A DNA stretch of 64,000 nucleotides from DATMNI01 sp035570275 (GCA_035570275.1 DATMNI010000467.1:1-64000); one strand, 5' to 3'. Counted from the stretch's first letter, positions 18,369 to 26,622 are shown. A program made the numbers and translations. Notes: a model not told the origin generated them from the letters alone.

Positions 18369-18550
18369 CGCGTCTTGGCGGCTTGGCGACTTGGCGTGAT
18401 CATCTTCTCCTAGCCCGTACGATTCGCGTGAAGCTTTCTTGGATTAGCGGCACGTGGAACTTGATCGGAGTCGACCATCTCCTTGGCGATGGCTTTATTC
18501 GTCGTGCGGTCTTCGTTTGTTGCTCGCCAAGTCGCCAAGACGCAAAGAAA
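18369..18550. repeat. Inverted repeat with GCGTCTTGGCG ends
   Basis: Left arm has GCGTCTTGGCGGCTTGGCGA with CTTGGCG following; right arm has CGCCAAGTCGCCAAGACGC, the inverse. The two enclose about 120 bases without a gene. This resembles a small non-autonomous element or the widespread TTGGCG-type intergenic repeats. Confidence 0.6.
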
Positions 18551-18746
18551 GCACATACGACTCCACGCCAGGTTGATTCCTGCCCCTTGAATTGAATGGA
18601 ACCCGATGGGAGGGTTTTCGGTCCGCGACGTTACCGGACGTTACATAGATAGGTTTAACCTGCCGTAACGTAAGCGATTCAATCTGAAAGATGAATTTCT
18701 CAGAATGGCCGCGCTAGAAACTAACGGCAGACCCTAGCGGCAGACC

Positions 18747-19292
18747 CTAATGGCAGAGACCAGACGGGTGGCCGGCGATCCAGTTCGTCGCTTCCACCAC
18801 ATCCCGGCAGGTGACGTCGGGGTGGCAGCTTTGTTGGCGGCCATGGCCGGTCAGCACCAGGCCGGTCAGCACCAGGATGGTGCGGGCGCCGGCGCGGCGG
18901 CCGCATTCGATGTCGGCGCATTTGTCTCCGACAACCCAGGATTGCGCCAGATCGATGGCATAATCGGCCGCCGCTTCGAGCAGCATGCCGGGGGCGGGTT
19001 TGCGGCGCGCGGAGGCTGCGCCGGGGGCGTCGGGGCAGCAGTATGTACGGTCGATGAGACCGGGCCCTAACTGGCGCAGAAACTCCTGGTGTACGGCCTG
19101 GTATTGCTTCTCCGTAATCAGGCCGCGGCCGATGCCGCTCTGGTTGGTGACGATGAAGGTGGCGAAGTCGGCCGCCCGCAATCGGCGCAACGCTTCCGGC
19201 ACGCCGGGGAAGACGTGAACCAGTGCGGGGTCGGCGCAATAGTGGGCATCCTCCATCAGGGTGCCATCGCGATCGAAGAAGACGGCTCGCAT
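18747..19292 (-). CDS. gmhB: HAD-family phosphatase, heptose-bisphosphate phosphatase-like
   Basis: 181 residues. HAD motifs are clear: motif I FFDRDGTLMED (about 5-15), motif II VTNQSGIGRG (about 48-57), and motif III/IV RKPAPGM ... VVGDKCADIECG (about 97-130). This is the GmhB/HisB-N class that removes the C7 phosphate from D-glycero-D-manno-heptose 1,7-bisphosphate. Classical GmhB has a zinc loop of Cys-His and Cys-Cys before RKPKPGM; here the loop is short (YCCPDAPGAASARRKP) and lacks most of the ligands. The gene starts two bases after the heptose kinase stop, which supports the assignment. A hydrophobic LVLTGLVLTG near the C-terminus includes a short in-frame duplication (GLVLT). Confidence 0.82.
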   Translation of the reverse strand: MRAVFFDRDGTLMEDAHYCADPALVHVFPGVPEALRRLRAADFATFIVTNQSGIGRGLITEKQYQAVHQEFLRQLGPGLIDRTYCCPDAPGAASARRKPAPGMLLEAAADYAIDLAQSWVVGDKCADIECGRRAGARTILVLTGLVLTGHGRQQSCHPDVTCRDVVEATNWIAGHPSGLCH

Positions 19293-19294
19293 GT

Positions 19295-20356
19295 TCAGCG
19301 GAAGCTCGCTTCCAGTTCGGCTGGGGATACGGTGGCGGTACCCAGTTTGCCCACTACGATGCCGCTGGCGCGGTTGGCCAGTTCGGCGGCCTGGTACGGT
19401 GTGGCGCCGGCCAGCAGGCCCAGGGTGAAGACGGCGATGGCGGTATCGCCGGCGCCCGACACGTCGAAGACCTCCTGGGCGCGGGTGGGCGTATGGTAGG
19501 GCGGTGCGTTGCCGTGGAAGAGCAGCATCCCCTGCTCACCCAGGGTGACCAGCAGGCTGGCGGTGTCCCAGGCGCGAAGGAGTTTTCGGCCGGCGTCCAA
19601 CAGTGGCTGGTCGCTGGTCACCGGTTCCACGGGTTCGGTCAGGGGCAGGCCGGCGGCGCTGAAGGCTTCCACGCGGTTGGGTTTGACGGCGGTTGCGCCG
19701 GGCCAGGCGAGCGAAGTGTGCGGGTGGGGGTCCACTGTGAGTACTTTGCCGTGGGCGCGCGCGGTTTGACAGATGTAGCCGGCCAGTTCCTGGTTGAGAA
19801 AGCCCTTGCCGTAATCGGCCACTACCACGCCATCCACCTGGGTGATGGCGGCCGCCAGGTATTCCTTGGCGCGGGCCAGTCGGCGCGGAGTCAGCGGAGC
19901 GGGCCTTTCGCGGTCCACCCGCACCACCTGCTGATTGCGCGCGATAATGCGGGTTTTGACGATGGTGGCGCAATCGGCATCCTGCTGTACGCCGGCGGTA
20001 TCGATGCCGGAAGCCTGGAGCAGGCCGCACAGCCGCTGCCCGGGCGAATCGGCGCCGGCCAGGCCCATGAGCGAGGTGTGGGAGGTAAACTCGCGGAGGT
20101 TGCGGGCCACATTGGCGGCGCCGCCGGGGTAGTACGATTCGCCGGTGACGTTGACCACGGGCACCGGTGCTTCGGGCGAAATGCGCGAGACCTTACCCCA
20201 GATGAATTCATCCAGCATCAGATCGCCGATCACCAGGACGCGCTGGCTGGAGAACCGGGCGATGAGCGCGGCGTAGCGTTCGTGCTCGGACTCAGACCGG
20301 CGCTCGGACTCAGACCGGGGCTCGGACTCAGGACGGCGCTCGGGCTCAGTCTGCAT
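19295..20356 (-). CDS. hldE: D-glycero-beta-D-manno-heptose-7-phosphate kinase (HldE kinase domain)
   Basis: 353-residue PfkB-fold sugar kinase making heptose 1,7-bisphosphate for LPS core synthesis. Signature segments are VIGDLMLDEFIWG (about 42-54), ISPEAPVPVV, the sugar-binding PGGAANVARNL (about 78-88), VADYGKGFL and the catalytic DVSGAGDT near residue 300. These match the RfaE/HldE N-terminal domain; the C-terminal nucleotidyltransferase domain of HldE is absent, so this is the HldA-like single-domain form and the adenylyltransferase must be elsewhere. The first 25 residues are an Arg/Ser/Glu repeat (ESEPRSESERRSESE), coded by a short tandem repeat and not part of the kinase fold. The start ATG overlaps the end of the upstream glycosyltransferase gene by eleven bases, so the genes are translationally coupled. 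Confidence 0.9.
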   Translation of the reverse strand: MQTEPERRPESEPRSESERRSESEHERYAALIARFSSQRVLVIGDLMLDEFIWGKVSRISPEAPVPVVNVTGESYYPGGAANVARNLREFTSHTSLMGLAGADSPGQRLCGLLQASGIDTAGVQQDADCATIVKTRIIARNQQVVRVDRERPAPLTPRRLARAKEYLAAAITQVDGVVVADYGKGFLNQELAGYICQTARAHGKVLTVDPHPHTSLAWPGATAVKPNRVEAFSAAGLPLTEPVEPVTSDQPLLDAGRKLLRAWDTASLLVTLGEQGMLLFHGNAPPYHTPTRAQEVFDVSGAGDTAIAVFTLGLLAGATPYQAAELANRASGIVVGKLGTATVSPAELEASFR

Positions 20357-21923
20357 GGCGCGCGGTGGAATCGCCCACCGCCTCTCGATGCGGCGCCGGC
20401 TCCAAAGCTTCGCCGCTACGGCGTGCCACCTCCTGGCGCGCGACTTCCTGGCGTGCGACTTCCTGCCGTGGGACTTCCTGGCTTGCGGCGTCCTCGCCCG
20501 CGGCGTCCTTGCGTGCGGCGGCCTTGCGTGCCACCACCAGCAGCGACAGGCCGGGCCAGGGCATCAGCACGTCCAGCCGGCGCCAGAGCCAGACCGACTT
20601 ATCGAAAATCTTCAACACCAGCTTGCTGATGTTGCCGGCGCCCAGGATTTTGCTGTAGGCCCACCACGGCACGGCGGCGACTTTGTTGAAGCTGACGGCG
20701 CTTTCCATGGAAAACCCGGCGGCTTCCACCAATTGTTGGGCGCTCAACCGGCTATAACGCCGCCGATGGCCCAAGCTGCGGTCCAGCGTGCCATAGAGGC
20801 CCGGAACGTTGGGCGCCAGAATTACCAGCACGCCCTCCGCCTTGAGGGTGGGCCGCAGGGCGTTCAGGACCCGCGCCGGGTCTTCCAGGCGCTCCAGCAC
20901 ATTCAGGCAGAGCACGGTATCGAAGCAGTTTTCCAGACCGGCGAGGTCTTCCGAAATCTCGGGATCGATGCGTTGCACCGCCACGTTGGGAGTACGCAGG
21001 AAACGGTTGCGCAGGGCGTGCAGGTAAAGTGGGTCGGTTTCGGCCGCGATGTACAGCATACGCCGCGACATGAGCCGGGCGGTTACATTGCCGATTCCAG
21101 CGCCGACTTCCAGTACCTCATCGCCCACGTATGGCCTGACCTTGCGAGCCAGCCAGCTCAAGTACTGCGGGGTTCCGGTGAGGTTGTTGAGTACGCCGCG
21201 GCCATACGGCGCGGCATAGAGGTCGTCGATAAGCCAGAACTTGACGATCACGGCGAAGGCCTTCAGGCCGTCCTTCCAGCCGATTTTCTTGCCTTCTTCG
21301 TAAGTGCGGCCGTGGTAGCTGATGGGGACCTCATAGATTCGGAGCTTGCGCTTGGCGCTCTTCATGACAATCTCCGGCTCAAAGCCGAAGCGGTCCGAGC
21401 GGATGGGGATACTTTTGAGCAGGTCCGTGCGGAAGACTTTGTAGCAGGTTTCCATGTCGGTGAGATTGAGGTTGCAAAACATATTGGAAACCAGGGTGAG
21501 GACCTTGTTGATCATGGAGTGCCAGAAAGGGAGCACGCGCGACTGGGCGCCGGCCAGATAGCGGGAGCCGAAAACGGCATCGGCGTGGCCGTCAAGGAGT
21601 GGCTGGAGGAGTTTGGGATACTCGCCGGGGTCGTATTCGAGATCGGCGTCCTGGATGAGCGAGAAGTCGCCCGAAGCCTTTTGGATGGCGGTGCGGACGG
21701 CGGCTCCCTTGCCGCGGTTTTGCGGGTGCCGGTAGAGATGAATCTGCGGAAAGGCCGCGGCCAGACGCTGCAGAATCGCGAAGGTGCCGTCGGTGGAACA
21801 ATCGTCGACGATGACCAGTTCCCGCTCCATATTTTCGGGGATTGGGGCGGTGAGAACCAGCGAGATGCACCGCTCCACAACGGTGCGCTCGTTGTAAACC
21901 GGCATCAGAATCGACAGCTTCAT
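20346..21923 (-). CDS. GT2 glycosyltransferase fused to a SAM methyltransferase
   Basis: 525 residues from the ATG at 21921-21923. Residues 1-240 are a family 2 glycosyltransferase of the dolichol-phosphate-mannose-synthase type: ILMPVYNER, VIVDDCSTDGT, the metal-binding D-A-D in LIQDADLEYDP, and GFEPEIVMK. Residues about 255-420 are a class I methyltransferase (VLEVGAGIGNVTARL near 266, LCLNVLERLEDP). A single hydrophobic or amphipathic stretch near 430-470 may contact the membrane, and the tail (about 475-515) is an Arg/Gln/Glu/Val/Ala tandem repeat. It probably transfers a sugar from a nucleotide donor to a lipid carrier or glycan and modifies a product. It is first in the operon with the heptose kinase and phosphatase. 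No strong ribosome site is seen; a partial, decayed copy of its 5' half lies at 22850-23240. Confidence 0.88.
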   Translation of the reverse strand: MKLSILMPVYNERTVVERCISLVLTAPIPENMERELVIVDDCSTDGTFAILQRLAAAFPQIHLYRHPQNRGKGAAVRTAIQKASGDFSLIQDADLEYDPGEYPKLLQPLLDGHADAVFGSRYLAGAQSRVLPFWHSMINKVLTLVSNMFCNLNLTDMETCYKVFRTDLLKSIPIRSDRFGFEPEIVMKSAKRKLRIYEVPISYHGRTYEEGKKIGWKDGLKAFAVIVKFWLIDDLYAAPYGRGVLNNLTGTPQYLSWLARKVRPYVGDEVLEVGAGIGNVTARLMSRRMLYIAAETDPLYLHALRNRFLRTPNVAVQRIDPEISEDLAGLENCFDTVLCLNVLERLEDPARVLNALRPTLKAEGVLVILAPNVPGLYGTLDRSLGHRRRYSRLSAQQLVEAAGFSMESAVSFNKVAAVPWWAYSKILGAGNISKLVLKIFDKSVWLWRRLDVLMPWPGLSLLVVARKAAARKDAAGEDAASQEVPRQEVARQEVARQEVARRSGEALEPAPHREAVGDSTARHAD

Positions 21924-21994
21924 GAAACTAAAATAGTTTAACAAACTGGCGGGAGATGAACGCAGGTGGTCCGGCTCGTCCGTCTTAGACTTGC

Positions 21995-22699
21995 CTACGC
22001 GCGCTGCTTGCTCAGCAGGACCATGGTGAGACCGGTAAGGCAGATCGCGGCGACGGCGAGGGAGAGCGGTGAAGACGCTGGCACGCTGCCCACGCTGCCT
22101 GCGAGAGCCGCCGTGACCTGCAGATTGTCGAAGACCAGAGCGCTGAAGACAGGCACATTATTAACCGTACTGTGTGGGGTGATCGACATACTGGTCACCG
22201 GGCCAAACGAGCCATCATAGGTAAATTGGCCCTCCGCAAGCGGGTCTGTACGCGAGGAGCCGAGCTCGAAGGTAGCGATCTGCACGTTGTTGTTGAACAA
22301 GGTTACTGTGGCCATCGATGCAACGGCGGTGAGGGAGTCAACCGAGAGGCCAAATTGAATATTGGAGACCGCAACCGAGAAGGCAACGCTGAAGTTCTGG
22401 CTTCGGCCCTGAATGACCGGGTCTTGAACGAAAGTCTCCGAACGCGTGCCCGTGACGTCGTACTGCAGGAGCGCGCCTGAGGTTTGCAAATCTGAGAAGG
22501 TAAAGCTGATGCCGCCCTTAGTAACGACCAATCCATCGATCGGGCACGGCGACGGCTGGCACGTTGGGTCCGACGGATCCTGACTGGCCGCCACTTCACC
22601 CGAGCCGGGGGTCATGCTGAGGATCACCGACGCCCCCATCGCGCTGGATGGCAGTAAGGCGGCTAAGAGTAAGAATAGTGCTTTGAATTTCATCCTCAT
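21995..22699 (-). CDS. Exported C-terminally anchored protein, PEP-CTERM-like, copy 1
   Basis: 234 residues from the ATG at 22697-22699, the position matching the start of copy 2; a TTG at 22711 is in frame but less likely. It has a signal peptide (KALFLLLAALLPSSAMGA), a beta-rich middle with no catalytic motif (ending LVFDNLQVT) and a C-terminal tripartite tail: VPASSPLSL, a hydrophobic helix, then a basic KQRA. The tail resembles exosortase/PEP-CTERM sorting signals but lacks the Pro-Glu-Pro motif. Function unknown, probably a surface or exopolysaccharide-associated protein. Two cysteines in PTCQPSPCP may form a disulfide. It is very similar over its whole length to the protein at 23263-23973. 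Confidence 0.85.
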   Translation of the reverse strand: MRMKFKALFLLLAALLPSSAMGASVILSMTPGSGEVAASQDPSDPTCQPSPCPIDGLVVTKGGISFTFSDLQTSGALLQYDVTGTRSETFVQDPVIQGRSQNFSVAFSVAVSNIQFGLSVDSLTAVASMATVTLFNNNVQIATFELGSSRTDPLAEGQFTYDGSFGPVTSMSITPHSTVNNVPVFSALVFDNLQVTAALAGSVGSVPASSPLSLAVAAICLTGLTMVLLSKQRA

Positions 22700-22849
22700 C
22701 TTAGTTTTCAAACATTATCTTACTCAGGCTCGGCCTGAAAAGCAAATCGGTCGGTTCGCATTGTTCGCACATTGCGACGGAAGTGCCCCCGTCTCAATGG
22801 CGACCAATCGGGCGTACGGAAACGCACGTATGGTTGGTCCTCCTGCTCA

Positions 22850-23240
22850 ACAACCCATCGATGAGCCAGAGCTTGACGATCACGGCGAAGGCCTTCAGTC
22901 CGTCCTTCCAGCCGATTTTCTTGCCCACTTCGTAAGTGCGGCCGTGGTAACTGATGGGGACCTCAGAGATACGGAGATAGCGGGAGCCGAAAACGGCATC
23001 GGCGTGGCTGTCGAGGAGTGGCTGGAGGAGTTTGGGATACTCGCTGGGGTCGTATTCGAGATCGGCGTCCTGGGAGCGAGAAGTCGCCCGAAGCCTTTGG
23101 ATGGCGGTGCGGACGGCGACTCTCTAGCCACGGTTTTGCGGGCGCCGGTAGAGATGAATCTGCGGAAAGGCCGCGGCCAGACGCTGCAGAATCGCGCAGG
23201 CGCCGTCGGTGGAACCAGCGTCGACGATGACCCAGTTCCC
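22850..23240 (-). pseudogene. Decayed partial copy of the glycosyltransferase gene
   Basis: Two blocks match the intact gene at 20346-21923. Bases 22861-22976 match about 21230-21345 (for example CTTGACGATCACGGCGAAGG and CGTAAGTGCGGCCGTGGTA), and 22976-23240 match about 21558-21828 (GCGGGAGCCGAAAACGGCAT, GGGATACTC.C.GGGGTCGTATTCG). About 215 bases between these blocks are missing, both ends are truncated, and small indels and an in-frame stop break the frame. This is the remnant left by a tandem segmental duplication. Confidence 0.9.
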
Positions 23241-23262
23241 GACCCATCCGTCTTAGACTCGC

Positions 23263-23973
23263 CTACGCGCGCTGCTTGCGCAGCAGAAGCATAGTGAGAC
23301 CGGTAAGGCAGATCGCGGCGACGGCGAGGGAGAGCGGTGAAGCCGCCGGCACGCTTCCTACGCTTGATCCGGGCGCCTCCGTGACCTGTAGATTGTCAAA
23401 GACCAGAACGCTGAAGATAGGTACGTTATTAACCGTACCGTGTGGGGTGATCGACATACTGGTCACCGGACCAAGCGAGCCATCATAGTTAAACTGGCCC
23501 TCAGCATGGCCTGTCCCTGTGGCGAGATCGGAGGAGGGGAGCTCGGAGGCAGCGATCTGCACGTTGTTGTTGAACAAGGCCACCGTGGCCATCGAAGCAA
23601 CGGCGGTGTGGGAGTCAACCGAGAAGCCAAATTGAATATTGGAGACCGCAACCGAGAAGGCAACGCTGAAGTTTTGGCTTCGGCCGGTAATGACCGGGTC
23701 TTGAACGAAAGGCGTGTTCGAACCAGTGCTCGTGACGTTGTACTCAAGGAGCGCGCCTGAGGTTTGCAAATCTGAGAAGGTAAAGCCGATGCCGCCCTTG
23801 GTAACGACCAATCCATTGATCGTGCACGGCGACGGCTGGCACGTTGGGCTCCCTGGATCCTGACTGACCGCCACTTCACCACCACCGGGTGTCATGTTGA
23901 GGGTCACCGACGCCGCCATGGCGCTGGATGCCAATAAGGCGGCTAAGATTAGTGTTTTGAATTGAATTCCCAT
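23263..23973 (-). CDS. Exported C-terminally anchored protein, PEP-CTERM-like, copy 2
   Basis: 236 residues, paralogue of the protein at 21995-22699. Shared blocks include QPSPC, GLVVTKGGI.FTFSDLQTSG, FVQDPVI.GRSQNFSVAFSV, the FNNNVQIA segment, and the tail SPLSLAVAAICLTGLTM. Differences cluster in a short loop (about residues 150-165) where copy 2 has extra residues. The start ATG at 23971-23973 follows the same AACTAAG as copy 1. No exosortase gene is present in the window. Function unknown; signal peptide and tail indicate export and anchoring or sorting at the cell envelope. Confidence 0.85.
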   Translation of the reverse strand: MGIQFKTLILAALLASSAMAASVTLNMTPGGGEVAVSQDPGSPTCQPSPCTINGLVVTKGGIGFTFSDLQTSGALLEYNVTSTGSNTPFVQDPVITGRSQNFSVAFSVAVSNIQFGFSVDSHTAVASMATVALFNNNVQIAASELPSSDLATGTGHAEGQFNYDGSLGPVTSMSITPHGTVNNVPIFSVLVFDNLQVTEAPGSSVGSVPAASPLSLAVAAICLTGLTMLLLRKQRA

Positions 23974-24083
23974 CTTAGTTTCGAATATTATCTGTCAGGC
24001 GCGGCGTGAAAAGCAAATTGGTTCTGGTTCGTACCATGCGACGGGCGGCCCCGGGCTCAATGGCGACCCAAAAAGGTGTGCGA

Positions 24084-24089
24084 TATAAT
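24084..24089 (+). promoter_or_regulatory. TATAAT -10 box, candidate leaderless promoter
   Basis: A perfect TATAAT ends ten bases before the ATG of the serine hydrolase at 24099. Transcription from it would begin at or just before the start codon, so the mRNA could be leaderless; no ribosome site is visible. A good -35 box is not evident. Confidence 0.45.
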
Positions 24090-24098
24090 CCAGAACAC

Positions 24099-25715
24099 AT
24101 GCGTCTTAGTGCCCTCCTGCTGCTTAACAGCCTGCTGCTGGGCGACCTCCGTTCGGATGCAGTAGACAGGCTGCTGGCCGGTTACAGGGCGGGGTTACCG
24201 GGTGGAACCCCGGGGCCCGGGTGCGCGCTCGGCGTGATTCAGAACGGGCGGTTCGTGTATCAGACCGCTTTCGGGCTGGCAGACTTGGAAACGGGCGCCG
24301 CCCTGAACGCCGCGACGCTGTTCAATGTCGCCTCAATGAGCAAGCAGTTCACGGCGGCCGCGCTGTTTTTTCTGGTGGAACAAGGGAAGGTGCGGCTAAC
24401 CGATTCGGTGCGCCGGTTCGTTCCCGAACTGCCGGCATATGCCGATGCGATCACCATCCAGGATCTGCTGCACCACACCAGCGGGCTGCGCGACATGCAT
24501 CCGCTGCTGGAGATTTCGGGCCGGCAGAACGAGACTCTGGACGCCGCGGCCAACCTGAAGATGCTGGCGGCGCAAAGCGCGCTGAATTTCCCGCCGGGCA
24601 CGGACTATGAGTATTCCAATGCCGATTACCAGTTGCTGGGATTGATCATCGAGCGCGTGAGCGGTGGCTCGCTGGCGGCATTCGCCGAAGCGCATATTTT
24701 CCGGCCGGCTGGAATGACCCACTCGGAATTCCAGGGTGGCGCCAGGCCACCTGGCGAACACGCCACCGGTTACACCTCCGACGGCAAGCGTTTTCGACAG
24801 GCCGGGCCGCCGCCGCTGGGGGCCGGCGATGGCGGGCTCTATACAACGGTGGAGGATCTGCTGCTCTGGGACCAGAAGTTCTACGACACCACGGCGGCGG
24901 GCCGGCGCTTTGTGGAGTTCATGGAGAAACGCAGCCGGATTCGTTCGGGCGAGCGGATCGATTACGCCTCCGGCCTCACGGTGAGGTGGTACCGCGGCCT
25001 CAAGACGGTTGGCCACAACGGAGTTTTGCCGGGCTACCAGAGCGATTTGACTCGCTACCCGTCGCAGCATCTCACTGTGGTCTGCCTGTGTAACCGCGGG
25101 GATGTGGACGCGGCGCGGGTGGGCCTGCAGGTGGCGTCGGTTTATTTGGGAACACACCTTAGCCCGCTGCGCCGGGGGTCGGCGGCGGTGGATTACCCGG
25201 CCAGCGGGTTTCCGCGGATCGATGGCGTTTGGGAGTCGAGGCAAGGCTTTCTGATGCGGGCATGGAGCGGAGTTGACGGCCTCTCGATACAGGCGGACGA
25301 GGAGCCAATCAAATTGTTCCCGCTCAACCGCCGCCAGTTGTTCGCCGACGATGCCGGTTCCCGGTTGGTGCTGACCAGGCTGGCATCGGACCGCATCCAA
25401 CTGGCATGGGATTACACGCGGCCGGAGGTCTACCATCGCGTGGCTGCGGTGATGCCCCGCCAATCCGAGCTCAGCGTCTATGCCGGCGACTACCACAGCA
25501 CGGATGCGGGGGCACGCTGGCGCCTCGTCGCCGAGGCGGGAAAGTTGCTGATCACGACCGCCGCGGGCTGGCGGATTCCGCTGGAAGCAGCCGGCTCCGA
25601 CCGGTTTATGGTGGGCCCCTGGTCGCTCGATTTCGTGCGGCGCGCGGACGGAGGCGTGGCGCGCCTGGAGTTGCATCGCGCGCGGTTGTGGCGGTTGGAG
25701 TTTGAGCGGGAATAG
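24099..25715 (+). CDS. Exported serine hydrolase, beta-lactamase/DD-peptidase family
   Basis: 538 residues from the ATG at 24099, chosen because it begins a clear signal peptide (RLSALLLLNSLLLG); the longer frame adds a non-coding leader shared with the duplicated region. Catalytic motifs are S79-M-S-K82, Y172-S-N174 and a late H-N-G in TVGHNGVLPGY (about 305). The catalytic domain spans about 20-370; the C-terminal 150 residues are a beta-rich domain similar in position to the repeats of the enzyme at 5649-7283 but not recognisably the same. Likely a periplasmic or secreted peptidase or esterase. It is divergent from the PEP-CTERM-like copy 2, and about 120 bases of shared upstream region separate them. 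Confidence 0.9.
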   Translation: MRLSALLLLNSLLLGDLRSDAVDRLLAGYRAGLPGGTPGPGCALGVIQNGRFVYQTAFGLADLETGAALNAATLFNVASMSKQFTAAALFFLVEQGKVRLTDSVRRFVPELPAYADAITIQDLLHHTSGLRDMHPLLEISGRQNETLDAAANLKMLAAQSALNFPPGTDYEYSNADYQLLGLIIERVSGGSLAAFAEAHIFRPAGMTHSEFQGGARPPGEHATGYTSDGKRFRQAGPPPLGAGDGGLYTTVEDLLLWDQKFYDTTAAGRRFVEFMEKRSRIRSGERIDYASGLTVRWYRGLKTVGHNGVLPGYQSDLTRYPSQHLTVVCLCNRGDVDAARVGLQVASVYLGTHLSPLRRGSAAVDYPASGFPRIDGVWESRQGFLMRAWSGVDGLSIQADEEPIKLFPLNRRQLFADDAGSRLVLTRLASDRIQLAWDYTRPEVYHRVAAVMPRQSELSVYAGDYHSTDAGARWRLVAEAGKLLITTAAGWRIPLEAAGSDRFMVGPWSLDFVRRADGGVARLELHRARLWRLEFERE

Positions 25716-25721
25716 GCGAAA

Positions 25722-25765
25722 ATGGTGGCCGGTGGCCTGTGGCCGGTGGCCGGTGAAAACCGGGC
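25722..25765. repeat. Short GGTGGCCGGT-type direct repeat tract, second copy
   Basis: Tandem GGTGGCCGGTGGCC variants just after a stop codon, as at 11398-11434. Non-coding. Confidence 0.6.
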
Positions 25766-25831
25766 GCGCGGCCGTCGCTGGCCACTGGCATCCGGCATCT
25801 CGCATCATTTTCCGACGGGTATGATGGACAG

Positions 25832-26622
25832 ATGCGCGCAGTGATCGCTGTGAGCCCTCTGGTCTTCTTGAGTTGTGCGGGGTTCGGCCAAGGCGTGGCC
25901 AGCCCACCGGCGTTCGACGTGGCTTCCATCAAGCTCAGTCAGCGTCCCGTGGGAAGGACGCCAACAATCAAATCTTCATCGGCCCGGCGGGGCTGAGCGG
26001 CAGAAATGTGACGCTGAAGCGCCTCATCGTCCAGGCGTACCACCTGCAACCCCATCAAGTTTTCGGGGGGCCCAATTGGCTTGACAACACCGAATACGAT
26101 ATCGATGCGAAAGCGGACGGGCCCACAGGCAGCGCGCAACTCGAACTGATGCTTCGCACGCTGCTGACCGATCGCTTCCAGCTCTCCGTACATACCGAGG
26201 CCAAAGAACTCCGCCTCTACGAACTGGTCACGGACAGGAATGGTCCGAAAATCCACGCCTTGAAGGATACCGAAGCTCCCGCCGCGAAGACCGCGAAGAC
26301 CGGTGCAGCGGGGCTGCGAAACTTCCGTGGAGACTTGCAGCAGTTCGCCAATCTGCTGTCCGTTCAACTGAGCATTCCTTTGATGGACGACCCGGGTAAA
26401 CCAAGCGTGGCGAGCGGGCCCCCCGTTCCCGTGGTGGATAAGACCGGGCTTCCGGGGATCTTCGACATCAGCGTAGATATGAAACTGGAATTGGGTGTGG
26501 ATATGTTCGTACTCTGGCAGCGGGTTTTGCAGGAACAACTCGGGCTCAAATTGGAGAGCCGGAAGGCCAAGGTGGAAGTGCTGGTGGTGGACCGCGCAGA
26601 AAGAATCCCTACCGCTAATTGA
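25832..26622 (+). pseudogene. TIGR03435-family protein with a frameshift
   Basis: The family is an acidobacterial paralogous set of exported proteins of unknown function. An ATG at 25832 begins MRAVIAVSPLVFLSCAGFGQ, a signal peptide, then PAFDVASIKLSQ, the family's usual N-terminal motif. The frame then closes early (TGA near 26000). The rest of the domain continues in another frame from about 25950: DANNQIFIGPAGLSGRNVTL, LTDRFQLSVHTE, PVVDKTGLPGIFDI and LGLKLESRKAKVEVLVVD, to the TAA at 26620-26622. A single one-base change near 25945-25960 would restore one protein of about 260 residues. It is therefore a recent pseudogene, a phase-variable gene or a sequencing error. Confidence 0.85.

Larger units (their letters stand above)
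17973..18746. other. Convergent intergenic region with palindromes and an inverted repeat
   Basis: Lies between the 3' ends of the methyltransferase and the HAD phosphatase, so promoters for these genes are not expected here. It holds two copies of a palindrome around GGGACAAATTGTCC (18094-18110 and 18156-18174) and a widely spaced inverted repeat (18369-18550). No coding frame is convincing. Confidence 0.6.

Noticed and set aside
19223..21941. Long plus-strand frames (468 and 528 codons) over the heptose operon
   Set aside because: The minus strand carries clear kinase, phosphatase and glycosyltransferase motifs with operon overlaps.
24396..25907. 503-codon minus-strand frame opposite a serine hydrolase
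   Set aside because: The plus strand has the S-x-x-K, YSN and HxG motifs; the minus product has no domain.
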